Assembly (NCBI RefSeq): GCF_028553785.1
Contig: NZ_CP067136.1
Span: forward strand, 3,408,501 to 3,472,500
Origin: Paracoccus fistulariae
Lineage (GTDB): Bacteria; Pseudomonadota; Alphaproteobacteria; Rhodobacterales; Rhodobacteraceae
Length of the DNA: 64,000 nt
Direction of reading: 5' to 3'
Shown here one piece after another: positions 26,807-37,233 of this stretch; the first letter of the stretch is position 1; each line of letters starts with the position of its first letter. Both the position numbers and the translations under genes were made by a program. The notes below the pieces were generated by a model. The model did no database searches. It had not been told where the DNA came from and saw only the letters and a list, made by a program, of their open reading frames with translations.

Positions 26807-27919
26807 TCAACTCTTGGCAGGTGGCGCAGATTGGGCGGGTGGCAAATGGGCCAGTTCCGTCACCATATCCATTACCAAAGCCGCAGGGTCAAGATTGACC
26901 GCCCGCCCCGCCCGCGCCCGCGCCGACAGCCGTGCTTGCGCATCGGCCCAGATCCGCGCGGCGCGGTCATCGGGCGACAGGCGCGCCAGCAACGCACCCT
27001 CGCCATTCGCGGCCTGCGGCAGCGGCGGGCCCATCAGCCCGGCGCGTGCCGCCCGTGTCAGGAACCGATCCAGCAGCGTGATGGTCAGATCGAAGGGATC
27101 GCCATCCGCGCCCGCGCGACCCGCCGCGCCATCCGCGAATTTCGCGGCGGCCATGCGATCCATGCGGGGCAGGGTGCCGAACAGATCGATCAGCTGCTGA
27201 AACCGTGCCAGCCCGTCCTGACCGGCCAGCCGCAACGCCTCGCCCACGGAGCCGTCCGACAGCGCGGCCAGCGGTTCGGCCTCATCCGCGATGCCCAGAT
27301 CGGACAGCACGCGGCCCATCTGATCGGGGTTCAGCGGCGACAGGCGCAGGCTGCGGCAGCGAGAGCGGATAGTGGGCAAAAGCCGCGCGGGCTGATGCGT
27401 CACGATCAGGATCAGCGCATCCTTTGGCGGCTCTTCCAGCACTTTCAGCAGGGCATTGGCGGCGGCGGTGTTCATGTCGTCGGCCGCGTCGATAATCGCG
27501 ATCCGGCGACCGCCCTCGGCCGAGGACATGTGAAAGAAGGACAGCAGGCGTCGGATCTCATCGACGGTGATTTGCGCGCTGAGACGCCCCGCCTTGTCGT
27601 CCCAGGGACGCCGGATCAGCTGCAGGCGCGGCTCGGACAGCGCGGCGATACGGCGAGAGGTCGGGGCATCTGGATCGCTGGTCAGATCGTCGCTTTGACT
27701 GTCGGCCAGCATCCAGCGGGCCATCGCCCAGGCCAGCGTCGCCTTGCCCACGCCACGCGGGCCGGTCAGCATCCAGGCGTGGTGCAAGCGTCCGCCGCGC
27801 GCGGCATCGGTGAATTCAGCGATGGCGTGATCCTGCCCGATCACCCGGGCGGTATGGCGCGGATGTGGCGCACCCGGAACGCGGTCTGGTTCCGGTATGT
27901 CGGCGGGATCCGTTTTCAC
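26807..27919 (-). CDS. holB: DNA polymerase III subunit delta'
   Basis: A 370-residue clamp-loader subunit. The AAA+ core has Walker A GPRGVGKATLAWA near residues 50-62, the sensor region 'ALLKVLEEPPKDALILIVTHQP', and 'LLPTIRSRCRSLRL'. The cysteine zinc-binding module common in other delta' subunits is not obvious. The start is GTG at 27919 and overlaps the tmk stop (GTGA). The holB-tmk pairing is standard. Confidence 0.93.
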   Translation of the reverse strand: MKTDPADIPEPDRVPGAPHPRHTARVIGQDHAIAEFTDAARGGRLHHAWMLTGPRGVGKATLAWAMARWMLADSQSDDLTSDPDAPTSRRIAALSEPRLQLIRRPWDDKAGRLSAQITVDEIRRLLSFFHMSSAEGGRRIAIIDAADDMNTAAANALLKVLEEPPKDALILIVTHQPARLLPTIRSRCRSLRLSPLNPDQMGRVLSDLGIADEAEPLAALSDGSVGEALRLAGQDGLARFQQLIDLFGTLPRMDRMAAAKFADGAAGRAGADGDPFDLTITLLDRFLTRAARAGLMGPPLPQAANGEGALLARLSPDDRAARIWADAQARLSARARAGRAVNLDPAALVMDMVTELAHLPPAQSAPPAKS

Positions 27920-28512
27920 AGGGCGGCCCGGACACGCTGGGCCACCTGTTCGGGCGTGGCATTCCCGTCAATCAGGCGCACCCGGTCAGGATATTCGCGG
28001 CTCAGCGCGCGAAAACCGTGGGCCAGCGTTTCCTGAAAGCCCAGACCAAGGCTTTCAAAGCGATCCTCTGATCCGCCGCGCGCCTTGCCACGGGCCAGCC
28101 CGACGGCGGGGTCGATATCGATCACGAAGGTCCGGTCCGGTTCGATCCCGATCGACAATTCATGCAACTGATCGACGACGCCGCGCAGATCGCCGCGTGT
28201 CGCGCCCTGATAGACGCGGGTGGAATCGGCAAAGCGGTCGGTGATGACGATGTGTCCCGCCGCCAGCGCGGGGCGGATCGTGCGCTCCAGATGGTCGCGG
28301 CGGGCAGCGGTGAACAGCAGGCATTCGGTTTCAGCCGACCAGCGTTCCCCCGCGCCTTCGACCAGCAGCCGACGGATCTCTTCGGCGCCCGGAGAGCCGC
28401 CGGGTTCCCGCGTCAGCAGGACATCGCGGCCCTCGGCCCGCAATGCCTCGGCCAGCAGCCGGGCCTGCGTGGACTTGCCGCAGCCGTCGATGCCCTCGAA
28501 GCTGAGAAACAT
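27916..28512 (-). CDS. tmk: thymidylate kinase (dTMP kinase)
   Basis: A 198-residue enzyme that phosphorylates dTMP to dTDP with ATP. It has the P-loop FEGIDGCGKSTQARLL, the DRF motif in ITDRFADSTRVYQG, and the LID region RGKARGGSEDRFE. The start overlaps the D,D-carboxypeptidase stop by one base. Confidence 0.96.
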   Translation of the reverse strand: MFLSFEGIDGCGKSTQARLLAEALRAEGRDVLLTREPGGSPGAEEIRRLLVEGAGERWSAETECLLFTAARRDHLERTIRPALAAGHIVITDRFADSTRVYQGATRGDLRGVVDQLHELSIGIEPDRTFVIDIDPAVGLARGKARGGSEDRFESLGLGFQETLAHGFRALSREYPDRVRLIDGNATPEQVAQRVRAAL

Positions 28513-29660
28513 CAGAGGCCCGTGGCCTCGATGGCCTTGTTGCCCAGACGGATCACCGCGCCTTTCATGCGACCGGCGAAACCCGCCTCGGGGACGTCCT
28601 GCGCGGCCAGAAGCGGGGTCACCGCCTGCGGCGTTCCGGGCATGGTCACGACCAGTTGGCCGATCTGATCGCCCTTCATGATGGGGGCGGGGATGGGGGA
28701 TTGATAGACGGCCTCGACCTTGACCTGATCGCGGGCGCCGGCGGGGATCAGCACATTGACCCCGTCGCTGGTGGTCAGCCCGACGCGCGATTGCGTGCCC
28801 AGCCAGACGGGCGCCTCGACCACGGTATCATTGGCGGGCACCAGCGTTTCCATGGTGAACTGGCGGAAGGCCCAGTTCACGATCCGCTCGGCCTCTTCGG
28901 CGCGGGCGGTTTCGCTTTGCAGGCCGCTGATCACGAAGATGACCCGGCGGCCATCCTGCACGGCCGAGCCGACAAGACCGTAGCCTGCCTCTTGCGTATG
29001 GCCGGTTTTCAGGCCGTCCGCGCCGATGCCAAGGCGCAGAAGCGGGTTCCGGTTGAACCGGTTCGAGGGCACGCGGTCCATATACCGGAACTCTGTCAGG
29101 GCGAAATAGGGGTAATATTGCGGATATTGCTGGATCAGATGCAGGGCCAGAACGCCCAGATCCTCGGCCGACATGCGATGGTCGGGCGCGGGCCAGCCGG
29201 TCGAGTTGCGGAAGGTCGAATGTTGCAGCCCCAACTGCCGCCCGCGTTCGGTCATCTGGCGGGCAAAGGCCTCTTCGGTGCCGCCAAGGCCCTCGGCAAC
29301 CACGACGCATGCGTCGTTGCCCGACAGGACGATGATCCCCTTGATCAACTGCTCGACGGTGGGATTGTCACGCGGCTCGACGAACATCTTCGAGCCGCCC
29401 ATTTTCCACGCCTTGGTCGAGACGGGCAGCGTGTCATCCAGTTGCAAACGGCCGCTTTCCAGCGCCTCGAACATCATGTTCAGCGTCATCAGCTTTGACA
29501 TCGAGGCGGGCGGAATGGGCGTCTCGGCGTTCTTTTCCAGCAGCACCGTGCCGGTATTCACGTCATAGACCCAGGCTGCGGTCGCATTGGTATCGAATGC
29601 CTGTGCGGAACCGGCTGTGATGCCAAGAACGGCGACAAGCTTCAGCAGTAGGGCGCGCAT
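28512..29660 (-). CDS. D-alanyl-D-alanine carboxypeptidase (class C/PBP5-6 type)
   Basis: A 382-residue periplasmic enzyme that trims the terminal D-Ala from peptidoglycan pentapeptides. Signal peptide (LVAVLGITAGSAQA), then SxxK in ASMSKLM, SxN in LSGNDA, and KTG in LKTGHTQE. A PBP5 C-terminal domain follows. The C-terminus is probably membrane-associated. ATG 29660 gives the signal peptide; the open frame further upstream is not used. Overlaps tmk by one base. Confidence 0.93.
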   Translation of the reverse strand: MRALLLKLVAVLGITAGSAQAFDTNATAAWVYDVNTGTVLLEKNAETPIPPASMSKLMTLNMMFEALESGRLQLDDTLPVSTKAWKMGGSKMFVEPRDNPTVEQLIKGIIVLSGNDACVVVAEGLGGTEEAFARQMTERGRQLGLQHSTFRNSTGWPAPDHRMSAEDLGVLALHLIQQYPQYYPYFALTEFRYMDRVPSNRFNRNPLLRLGIGADGLKTGHTQEAGYGLVGSAVQDGRRVIFVISGLQSETARAEEAERIVNWAFRQFTMETLVPANDTVVEAPVWLGTQSRVGLTTSDGVNVLIPAGARDQVKVEAVYQSPIPAPIMKGDQIGQLVVTMPGTPQAVTPLLAAQDVPEAGFAGRMKGAVIRLGNKAIEATGL

Positions 29661-29778
29661 GAGAGATCCTTTGCCTGTTGTTAGCCGATGGTTACTATAA
29701 GCCCGTCCCTGCCGCAACGCGGCTGCCCCCGATATGCACAGATTTGAACGACAGGGCGGCGATGGCGCGTGTGCGCCC

Positions 29779-30456
29779 CTAGCCCATTCCCAGGGGATCG
29801 ACGCGCAGCCGGGCGCGGGCGGAATCCGCGCGTTCGCTGAAAAACGCGATCAGGCCCCAGCTGATGCAATAAAACGCGCCGATGGTCAGCACCAGCCAGC
29901 CCGGGATCGGGCCGATGGCGGCCCGTTGCAGCAATTCCGCCGTCGATGTCAGCGGTGTCGGATGCACGATCAGCTTGCCCAGATAGGCGGCGGACTGGAT
30001 CAGCAGGATCCAGAAATAGTTCCGCCGGATGCGCCGTCCGATCGCGGTCCACATGCTGACGTGATAATGCGGATGCTGGTAATCATCGGCCAGACGGTCC
30101 TGCCAATGCTCTTCCAGATGCAGGTCGCCCTCTTGCAGGATCGGCGCGATGAAATGCAGTTCCAGCCAGCGGCAGCGCGCGCGCCAGACATTGAAATAGC
30201 GATAGCGTCGCGCCTCCAGCATCAGAAAGAAGATGATCAGGATGCCGACCAGAACCAGCGGTAGGGGCGAGGCCTGGGGCGAGGAATAGGTGATCGACAG
30301 CGCCACCCCCAGCGTGACGACGGACCAGTTGGTCGTCGTATCCAGCCGCGTGCGCCAGATGGTCGAGCGATAGACCTCGCCTCGGTAAAGATGCGCGATC
30401 ACGCCCATTTCTGCGGCGTCAAGTTTGCGCCGGGGTTCCGATTTGCCCTCGTCCAT
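29779..30456 (-). CDS. DUF2270 membrane protein
   Basis: A 225-residue protein of a conserved family of unknown function. It has a cytoplasmic N-tail with 'MGVIAHLYRGEVYRSTIWRTRLDTTTNW', two close helices (about 48-85), a cytoplasmic loop 'YFNVWRARCRWLELHF', and two C-terminal helices. The order and these motifs are typical. No function is known. It lies between tdk and the carboxypeptidase gene. Confidence 0.8.
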   Translation of the reverse strand: MDEGKSEPRRKLDAAEMGVIAHLYRGEVYRSTIWRTRLDTTTNWSVVTLGVALSITYSSPQASPLPLVLVGILIIFFLMLEARRYRYFNVWRARCRWLELHFIAPILQEGDLHLEEHWQDRLADDYQHPHYHVSMWTAIGRRIRRNYFWILLIQSAAYLGKLIVHPTPLTSTAELLQRAAIGPIPGWLVLTIGAFYCISWGLIAFFSERADSARARLRVDPLGMG

Positions 30457-30535
30457 CTTTCTTCTCCCTGCCTGCTACAGTGGCAGGGGCGCTAACATTC
30501 GGCAAGAGGTGATGCAAAATCCGGCAGTTGGCGGA

Positions 30536-31108
30536 TCAGGCGCCCGTGGCCTCGCGCCAATGGCGTCGGCACAGGGAGACATAGGTTTCGTCGCCGCCCA
30601 CCTGGATCTGATCGCCTTCGGTAATGGCGCGACCCTGTTCGTCGCGGCGGATCACCATGGTCGCCTTGCGTCCGCAGAAACAGATGGTGCGGACCTCGCG
30701 CATGTCATCGGCCAGCGCCAGCAGCGCGGCAGAGCCGGGAAACAGCTCACCCCGGAAATCGACGCGCAGGCCATAGCACATGACGGGGATATTCAGATCA
30801 TCGGCCACGCGGGCCAGTTGCCAGACCTGATCGGCTGACAGAAACTGCGCCTCGTCGATAAAGATGCAGGCGCTGTCGCGCCCCTGCGTTTCGATCAGCG
30901 CGAAAAGATCGGTCTGGCTGTCAAAGGTCAGCGCATCCGCGCCGATGCCGATGCGGCTTGCGATCCGGCCCGTGCCTGCGCGATCATCCAGCGCCGCCGT
31001 CAGCAACAGCGTGGCCATGCCGCGTTCGCGATAGTTGTAGGATGCCTGCAACAGCAAGGTGCTTTTGCCGGCATTCATGGTGGAATAGTGGAAATACAGC
31101 TTGGCCAT
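30536..31108 (-). CDS. tdk: thymidine kinase
   Basis: A 190-residue salvage enzyme that phosphorylates thymidine. It has P-loop MNAGKSTLLLQ, Walker B-like FIDEAQFL, the lasso region GLRVDFRGELFPGS and zinc-binding Cys residues (ICFCGRKAT and a later Cys). It ends with EATGA. The gene stands alone in the leftward direction. Confidence 0.95.
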   Translation of the reverse strand: MAKLYFHYSTMNAGKSTLLLQASYNYRERGMATLLLTAALDDRAGTGRIASRIGIGADALTFDSQTDLFALIETQGRDSACIFIDEAQFLSADQVWQLARVADDLNIPVMCYGLRVDFRGELFPGSAALLALADDMREVRTICFCGRKATMVIRRDEQGRAITEGDQIQVGGDETYVSLCRRHWREATGA

Positions 31109-31271
31109 GCGTCCAGATAGCCGCGCGGTTTCCCGCGATCAAGACGCGCGGTCCCCCGCGGTGCTTGTCAGTCGCGGCCATTTATGCGAATTGTCGCGGA
31201 CCGGACATGTTTTCCTTCGCCGTGGCGACTGCGCGCCATGTCCATGATTTCCAAATCACAGGTTTGAACCG

Positions 31272-32465
31272 ATGCGTGACCCGATGTTCCGCATGGCCCT
31301 GCTGCTGGGTCTTTTATCCGCCGTCGGTCCCTTCGCGATCGACATGTATCTGCCCGCGCTGCCCGAGGTCGCCCGCGATCTGGGCACGGATGAGGCCACG
31401 GCGGCGTTGACGCTGACCTCTTATTTCATCGTCTTCGGCATTGCGCAGATGATCTACGGCCCGCTGGCGGATGCCGTGGGACGCAAGTTGCCGCTGCTGA
31501 TCGGGGTGGTGATCTTTCTGGTGGCGACCGTGCTGTCGGCGGTGGCGCCGACCATGGGCGCGCTGATCGCCGCGCGGGCCATGCAGGGGCTGGGTGCCGC
31601 CACGCTGATGGTGGTGCCGCGCGCCGTCATCCGGGACATGGCGACAGGCCCGGCAGCGGCAAAGGTCATGGCGACCATCATGATGGTGATCGCGGTCTCG
31701 CCCATGCTGGCGCCGCTGTCGGGGGCCTTCATCATGCAATGGGGCAGCTGGCGCGAGATCTTCTGGGTGCTGGCGGCGGTGTCGCTGGTCAGCCTGGCGC
31801 TGATCGTCTTCGTGCTGCCCGAAACGCTGCGGCGCGAGGACCGTCAGCCGGTGCGGCTGGGCGCGTTGACGTCGGGCGCGCTGCGCCTTCTGGGCGATCG
31901 CCGGTTCATGGGCCTGACCATGATCGGCGGCTTTGGGATGGCCAGCTTCTTCGTGTTCCTGTCCTCGGCCAGCTTTGTCTATACCAGCCAGTACGGGATG
32001 AGCCCCAAGCAATTCTCGCTGGCCTTCGCGGTCAATGCGATAGGCTTTTTCACCGCCTCGCAATTCGCCGGGTGGATGACGCAGCGCTTCGGGATGGAGC
32101 GGGTGATTTCCATGGCCATCACCATGTTCGCGCTGCTGTCGACGCTGCTGGCCGTCATTGTCCTGGCAGGATTTGACGCGCTGCCGGTGGTGATGACGGG
32201 GCTGTTTTGCGCCAATGCCTTTCTGGGGCTGGTCATGCCGACGGCCATGGTCATGTCGCTGGACCCCCATCCCGATATCGCGGGTCTGGCCTCATCCCTT
32301 GGCGGCACGATCCAGATGTTGACTGGGGGCGTCATGATTGCCGTGACGGGCCCGTTTCTGGACAATAGCGCAGCGACCATGGTGCCTGCAATCGCGCTTT
32401 GCGCGTTGCTGGCATGGCTGTCGGCGGCGCTGTCGCTGCCACGGCTGAGATTGCGGGCCGCCTGA
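31272..32465 (+). CDS. multidrug effflux MFS transporter (Bcr/CflA family)
   Basis: A 397-residue inner-membrane protein with twelve predicted helices. The family start 'FAIDMYLPALPEVARDLG' is followed by the motif A region 'YGPLADAVGRKLPLL'. It has 'ARAMQGLGAATLMVVPRAVIRDM' and the antiporter motif near 'GAFIMQWGSWREIFW'. Family members export bicyclomycin, chloramphenicol or sulfonamides by proton antiport. The gene ends at a shared hairpin with the DEAD-box helicase. Confidence 0.9.
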   Translation: MRDPMFRMALLLGLLSAVGPFAIDMYLPALPEVARDLGTDEATAALTLTSYFIVFGIAQMIYGPLADAVGRKLPLLIGVVIFLVATVLSAVAPTMGALIAARAMQGLGAATLMVVPRAVIRDMATGPAAAKVMATIMMVIAVSPMLAPLSGAFIMQWGSWREIFWVLAAVSLVSLALIVFVLPETLRREDRQPVRLGALTSGALRLLGDRRFMGLTMIGGFGMASFFVFLSSASFVYTSQYGMSPKQFSLAFAVNAIGFFTASQFAGWMTQRFGMERVISMAITMFALLSTLLAVIVLAGFDALPVVMTGLFCANAFLGLVMPTAMVMSLDPHPDIAGLASSLGGTIQMLTGGVMIAVTGPFLDNSAATMVPAIALCALLAWLSAALSLPRLRLRAA

Positions 32466-32500
32466 CGAAAAAGGCCGCAGGATGTCCTGCGGCCTTTCGT
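32465..32500. terminator. bidirectional intrinsic terminator
   Basis: A perfect 12-bp stem (32471-32482 with 32485-32496), with AAAAA on the left flank and TTT on the right, serves the convergent MFS and helicase genes. Confidence 0.75.
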
Positions 32501-32501
32501 C

Positions 32502-33872
<1,371 letters not shown>

Positions 33873-34096
33873 AATCAATACTCGTTCCCCGCATCCCCCG
33901 TATCGGATGCAGAGCAGGGGCCGCGCAGTCATGGCGCGGCGTTCAGCAGGGGTGCGGGCGCGATACGAGGGTGCCCGCAAGCCTCCCCGCGTGAATGGGA
34001 AACTGGGATGGTGCCGTGCCAGAGGCGAAATTTTCGCGGCTGCTCACGCGGCAGCGGGCGACGACTGAACCCAGATGGGGGGTGCGGCGCATAAAG

Positions 34097-34546
34097 TCAA
34101 GCGCGGTCCGCGCTATCCAGCCAGATCGTCACCGGTCCGTCATTCAAAAGCCTCACCTTCATATCCGCGCCAAACCGCCCGGTTTCGACCGCGATACCCT
34201 GCTGGCGCAGGCTTTCGGCAAAGCGCAGATACAGCGCCTCGCCCAGATCCGGCGCGGCGGCGGTGGAAAATCCGGGGCGATTTCCGCTGCGCGTATCTGC
34301 GGCCAGCGTGAACTGGCTGATGACCAGCGCGCTGCCGCCGGTATCAAGGACCGATCTGTTCATGCGATCCTGTTCGTCGCGAAAGATCCGCAGCTTGGCC
34401 ACACGTGCGGCCAGCTTGTCGGCGGCATCGGGCGTGTCGCCCTGCATTGCGCAGACCAGCACCAGAAGGCCGGGGCCGGTCTGGCCGATGGTCTGGCCGT
34501 CGACCTCGACCGAGGCTTCGGTGACGCGTTGGATCAGCGCGCGCAT
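34097..34546 (-). CDS. dtd: D-aminoacyl-tRNA deacylase
   Basis: A 149-residue proofreading enzyme that removes D-amino acids and Gly from mischarged tRNA. It starts [17 protein letters not shown]. The catalytic motif is [15 protein letters not shown], and the GPVT motif ([11 protein letters not shown]) carries the cross-subunit Gly-cisPro. The product is complete. It is followed within one base by the start of a small membrane protein gene upstream on the same strand. Confidence 0.96.
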   Translation of the reverse strand: MRALIQRVTEASVEVDGQTIGQTGPGLLVLVCAMQGDTPDAADKLAARVAKLRIFRDEQDRMNRSVLDTGGSALVISQFTLAADTRSGNRPGFSTAAAPDLGEALYLRFAESLRQQGIAVETGRFGADMKVRLLNDGPVTIWLDSADRA

Positions 34547-34773
34547 CAGGGGGCCAGAAAGATGCCGACGACCACCAGCATCAGCCCGATGGTCGATGCC
34601 GCCAGCGCGGCCATGTTCACGGCCACCGCACGCTGCATCAGCGCCCGAAGCTGCGCATCCTCAAGACCTTTCGAGCGGGCGCGAGAGACGGTGAAAATGC
34701 ACCAGATCAGCGCCCCAAGCCCGATCAGGGTCAGAACGGCGCCGCCCCAGATAAGGCCGTCATAGATCGTCAT
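34546..34773 (-). CDS. small two-helix membrane protein, conserved in Rhodobacterales
   Basis: A 75-residue protein. Helix 1 is about residues 5-28 ([23 protein letters not shown]) and helix 2 about 50-73 ([19 protein letters not shown]), with a charged loop between. The function is unknown. The ATG at 34773 is chosen because upstream residues are polar and out of family. It overlaps dtd by one base, so they are probably co-transcribed. Confidence 0.7.
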   Translation of the reverse strand: MTIYDGLIWGGAVLTLIGLGALIWCIFTVSRARSKGLEDAQLRALMQRAVAVNMAALAASTIGLMLVVVGIFLAP

Positions 34774-34905
34774 GTCGTCATCCCGTGCTGATCCGCTTTT
34801 GCTGCAAACCGGCCTAGCGGTGATTGCACCCCGGAACAAGACCGCCTAACAGTCTGCGTCAGATATCGGGCAGCCCGGACCCGCCGAACAAAGGAAAGAA
34901 ACGCA

Positions 34906-35157
34906 ATGCAGGACGATCACGCTTATGGCGTTGCCGCCGACGAACTGCGTCAGTTCATCGAGCAATTCGAACAGCTTGAAGCCGAGAAAAAGGACATTGC
35001 CGAGCGCCAGAAAGAGGTGATGGCCGAAGCCAAGGCCCGCGGCTATGACACCAAGGTGATGAAAAAGATCGTCGCCCTGCGCAAGCGCGACCGCGACGAT
35101 GTGGCCGAGGAAGAGGCCATTCTGGAAATGTACAAGACCGCCCTTGGCATGGGGTAA
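34906..35157 (+). CDS. gapR: GapR-family DNA-binding protein (DUF2312)
   Basis: An 83-residue coiled-coil DNA-binding protein. It has 'ADELRQFIEQFEQLEAEKK' (N-terminal helix), 'RQKEVMAEAKARGYDTKVMKKIVALRKRD' (signature), and a C-terminal 'EEEAILEMYKTALGM'. In Caulobacter, GapR binds overtwisted DNA ahead of replication and transcription, aiding topoisomerases. AGGAAAG precedes the ATG. Confidence 0.93.
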   Translation: MQDDHAYGVAADELRQFIEQFEQLEAEKKDIAERQKEVMAEAKARGYDTKVMKKIVALRKRDRDDVAEEEAILEMYKTALGMG

Positions 35158-35165
35158 GCGCGTCC

Positions 35166-35202
35166 GGGGCGGCAGGGGCGGCATGGCCCGCCCTGTCGCC
35201 CC
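35166..35202 (+). terminator. GC-rich hairpin after gapR
   Basis: A long stem (35166-35180 region with 35189-35202) including CAGGG(G)CGG against CCGCCCTG, with a CATGGC loop, follows gapR. No T-run follows, so it may be a weak or Rho-assisted terminator. Confidence 0.45.
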
Positions 35203-35217
35203 TTCGCCTTGTTCGGC

Positions 35218-36111
35218 CTATTCGAGGGTCGAACTGGTGGGCAGGATAAACTCGACCCCCGGCAGAACCGCGATTTCCCCGACATCGGCGCGGTAATTGC
35301 GGGTCATTTCATCGACGATTTCCTGCGTCCAGCCGGGCAGATCGATCTGCATCTCGACCCCTTCGGGACGGACATGCTCGGTCAGGATCTGCGAACTGAT
35401 CATGCGGCGCTGCGCAATCGTCAGGTGATCGCGGTCGCCGATTTCGGCTTTCAGCCGGGCATTGCCCTCATCCGTCAGCAGTTCCTGCAGATAGGTCATC
35501 CCGCCCACCAGCGGCGCGTCTGACGGCATATCGGCCATCAGGCGCACGATTTCCGGCCAGATCAGCGGCACATCCTCGTGGCACCAGATCACGATCCGGC
35601 GGCCATGCGCCGCGCTGACCAGACGCCGGATCGCGTCGCTCCAGCGCAGGTCCAGCGGGTGCCGCCCCTGCATCAGCGTGTGATAGTTGCCGCCGGCGAA
35701 AAGCGGCAGGATGTCGGGGATCAGCGTCGCAGGGTTGCGGATGGCGACGAAAAACTCGGTCTCGGCCTCGGGGAACAGATTGGCCAGGGCGGCGCAGCGC
35801 AGGCCGATCTGGGTATACAGCCCCTCCTTGCTGACCGCGCGGCCCGTCGCCCCCATGAAGGTCGGAGAGGAAAACATCACGCGCTGCGGGTCTTCGGTCT
35901 CCAGAATCGCGTCCAGCATGATCTGCACCATGGCCGGCGTCGCCTGCCCCCCATTCAGCGACATCAGCGCATCTTCGAACAGCCCGCGATGATGTTGCGG
36001 TGTGATCACCTCGGTCCGGTGGTTCAGCAGCCAGTTGCGATTCCTCAGCAGGGTTTTCAGCAGTCGGTCGCCATCGGTGCCATGCACCCCAACGTGAAAG
36101 ACCATCTGCAT
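35218..36111 (-). CDS. conserved protein of unknown function, sulfotransferase-like N-terminus
   Basis: A 297-residue protein I do not recognise with confidence. The N-terminus (VFHVGVHGTDGDRLLKTLLRNRNWL) resembles the strand-loop-helix of sulfotransferase-like folds, where the loop holds the 5'-phosphate of PAPS. The usual Lys-x-Gly-x-Thr is replaced by HGTDGDR, so PAPS binding is doubtful. Later parts have 'EFFVAIRNPATLIPDIL' (a sulfotransferase-like 3'-phosphate segment, R-N-P) and 'RRIVIWCHEDVPLIWPEIV'. AGGGG precedes ATG 36111. No operon partner. Confidence 0.55.
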   Translation of the reverse strand: MQMVFHVGVHGTDGDRLLKTLLRNRNWLLNHRTEVITPQHHRGLFEDALMSLNGGQATPAMVQIMLDAILETEDPQRVMFSSPTFMGATGRAVSKEGLYTQIGLRCAALANLFPEAETEFFVAIRNPATLIPDILPLFAGGNYHTLMQGRHPLDLRWSDAIRRLVSAAHGRRIVIWCHEDVPLIWPEIVRLMADMPSDAPLVGGMTYLQELLTDEGNARLKAEIGDRDHLTIAQRRMISSQILTEHVRPEGVEMQIDLPGWTQEIVDEMTRNYRADVGEIAVLPGVEFILPTSSTLE

Positions 36112-36262
36112 GTGCCGCCCCTTCTGCCTTCTTACCGATCCCTGACGGGTCGGGGCAGATTAGCGGCCGAACGGGCGCAGTCAATTTGCTTTCCCCGACG
36201 TTTTTTCCCATATCAGGCAGATCTTGCGCCCTGGCCCGCCCTCGTGATAACAGGCGGGCACT

Positions 36263-36338
36263 GCCGTCATAGCTCAGTTGGTAGAGCGTCTGATTTGTAA
36301 TCAGGGGGTCCGGGGTTCAAGTCCTCGTGGCGGCACCA
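36263..36338 (+). tRNA. tRNA-Thr (anticodon UGU)
   Basis: A full cloverleaf with encoded CCA. The acceptor is GCCGTCA with TGGCGGC, the D-stem is GCTC/GAGC, the anticodon stem TCTGA/TCAGG encloses TTTGTAA, and the T-arm has loop TTCAAGT. The anticodon TGT reads ACA threonine codons. Confidence 0.95.
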
Positions 36339-36539
36339 CTTCACAAAATGGTTTATATTCCCTATTTAACGGCTTGATAAGGCTTGGGAAAATTGCGCCG
36401 TAGTTGCGGGGTGGCGGGCGTTTGCAGTCGAAACCCGCCGGTTGGTTCGGTCGGCCGCCAACGCAGGAGATTGCCGGAAATCTGCACGCCGGATCAAAAA
36501 TGTCGGGCAAGATTTAGTCAAGTTTTCAAGGTTATGCAG

Positions 36540-36570
36540 GCACCGGGCCGCAGGCTGGCCCGGTGCTTTT
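36540..36570 (+). terminator. intrinsic terminator on the + strand
   Basis: A perfect 10-bp stem (36540-36549 with 36557-36566) with a 7-nt loop is followed by TTTT. It faces rightward, so it could end transcription coming from the tRNA; it abuts the end of a leftward gene. Confidence 0.6.
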
Positions 36571-36577
36571 GGTCATG

Positions 36578-37222
36578 TCAGGCGGCTTCGGGAATCCGCA
36601 ATGCGGACTTCAGCTCTGTGCGTTTCAGCCCGGCGCCAAAGACCGGCGTGCCGATCGCAAAGCCGCGCGCCGAGGCGAGCGGTCCGGTCTCGACCGGATC
36701 AAATCCCAGCCGGTCGATGAATCCGGCCACGGCCTTGCGCGCCGCCGGGTCGTCCCCGGCAAGGGCCATGCCGCGACGATCCGGATCCCCCGCAGGGCGC
36801 GCGTCGCCGTCGATCTCGTGATAGCCCATATGGTTGAAGCTGCGCACAAGGCGCGCCCCGTCCAGATAGTCGGCCACCACTTCGCTGCTGCTGGGCGCGC
36901 CTTCGAATTCAGGCAGGGTGCCATCCGTCGGTGCCCAGTAATTCATCGCATCGATGACGATCTTGCCGCGCAGCGCGCCCGCCGGCAGGCTGCGATATTT
37001 CGACAAGGGCAGCGCCAGCACGATGATGTCGCTTTCGGCGATGACCTGATCCGCATCGGCCGCAACGGCACCCGATGCCGTGAATTGCAGCACCAGCGCG
37101 ATATCGGCGGCGGGCCGGGACGAGGCGACGCGCACCTCATACCCGGCGGCCAGGGCACGGCGGGCAATCGCCGTGCCGACGCGGCCTGCGCCAAGGATGC
37201 CGATCACTTTGGGGTCGGACAT
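36578..37222 (-). CDS. NADPH-dependent oxidoreductase, F420-dependent NADP reductase fold
   Basis: A 214-residue Rossmann-fold protein. The dinucleotide site is VIGILGAGRVGTAIARRALAAG, with 'ASSRPA' at the NADP-selective strand end, and the next conserved piece is SDIIVLALPLSKY. The gene has a strong AAGGAGAGC ribosome site before ATG 37222. It lies 11 bp downstream of a luciferase-like flavin oxidoreductase, and probably supplies or uses a reduced cofactor for it; the actual substrate is unknown. Confidence 0.8.
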   Translation of the reverse strand: MSDPKVIGILGAGRVGTAIARRALAAGYEVRVASSRPAADIALVLQFTASGAVAADADQVIAESDIIVLALPLSKYRSLPAGALRGKIVIDAMNYWAPTDGTLPEFEGAPSSSEVVADYLDGARLVRSFNHMGYHEIDGDARPAGDPDRRGMALAGDDPAARKAVAGFIDRLGFDPVETGPLASARGFAIGTPVFGAGLKRTELKSALRIPEAA

Positions 37223-37233
37223 ATTGCTCTCCT

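Noticed and set aside
25670-28036. 788-codon frame opposite tatD, holB and tmk
   Set aside because: It is antisense to recognised genes. Its Arg/Gly/Gln-rich composition is typical of GC-rich shadow frames.
36301-36510. Reading frame on the minus strand ending PPRGLEPRTP
   Set aside because: This is read-through of the tRNA-Thr gene, a common false protein.
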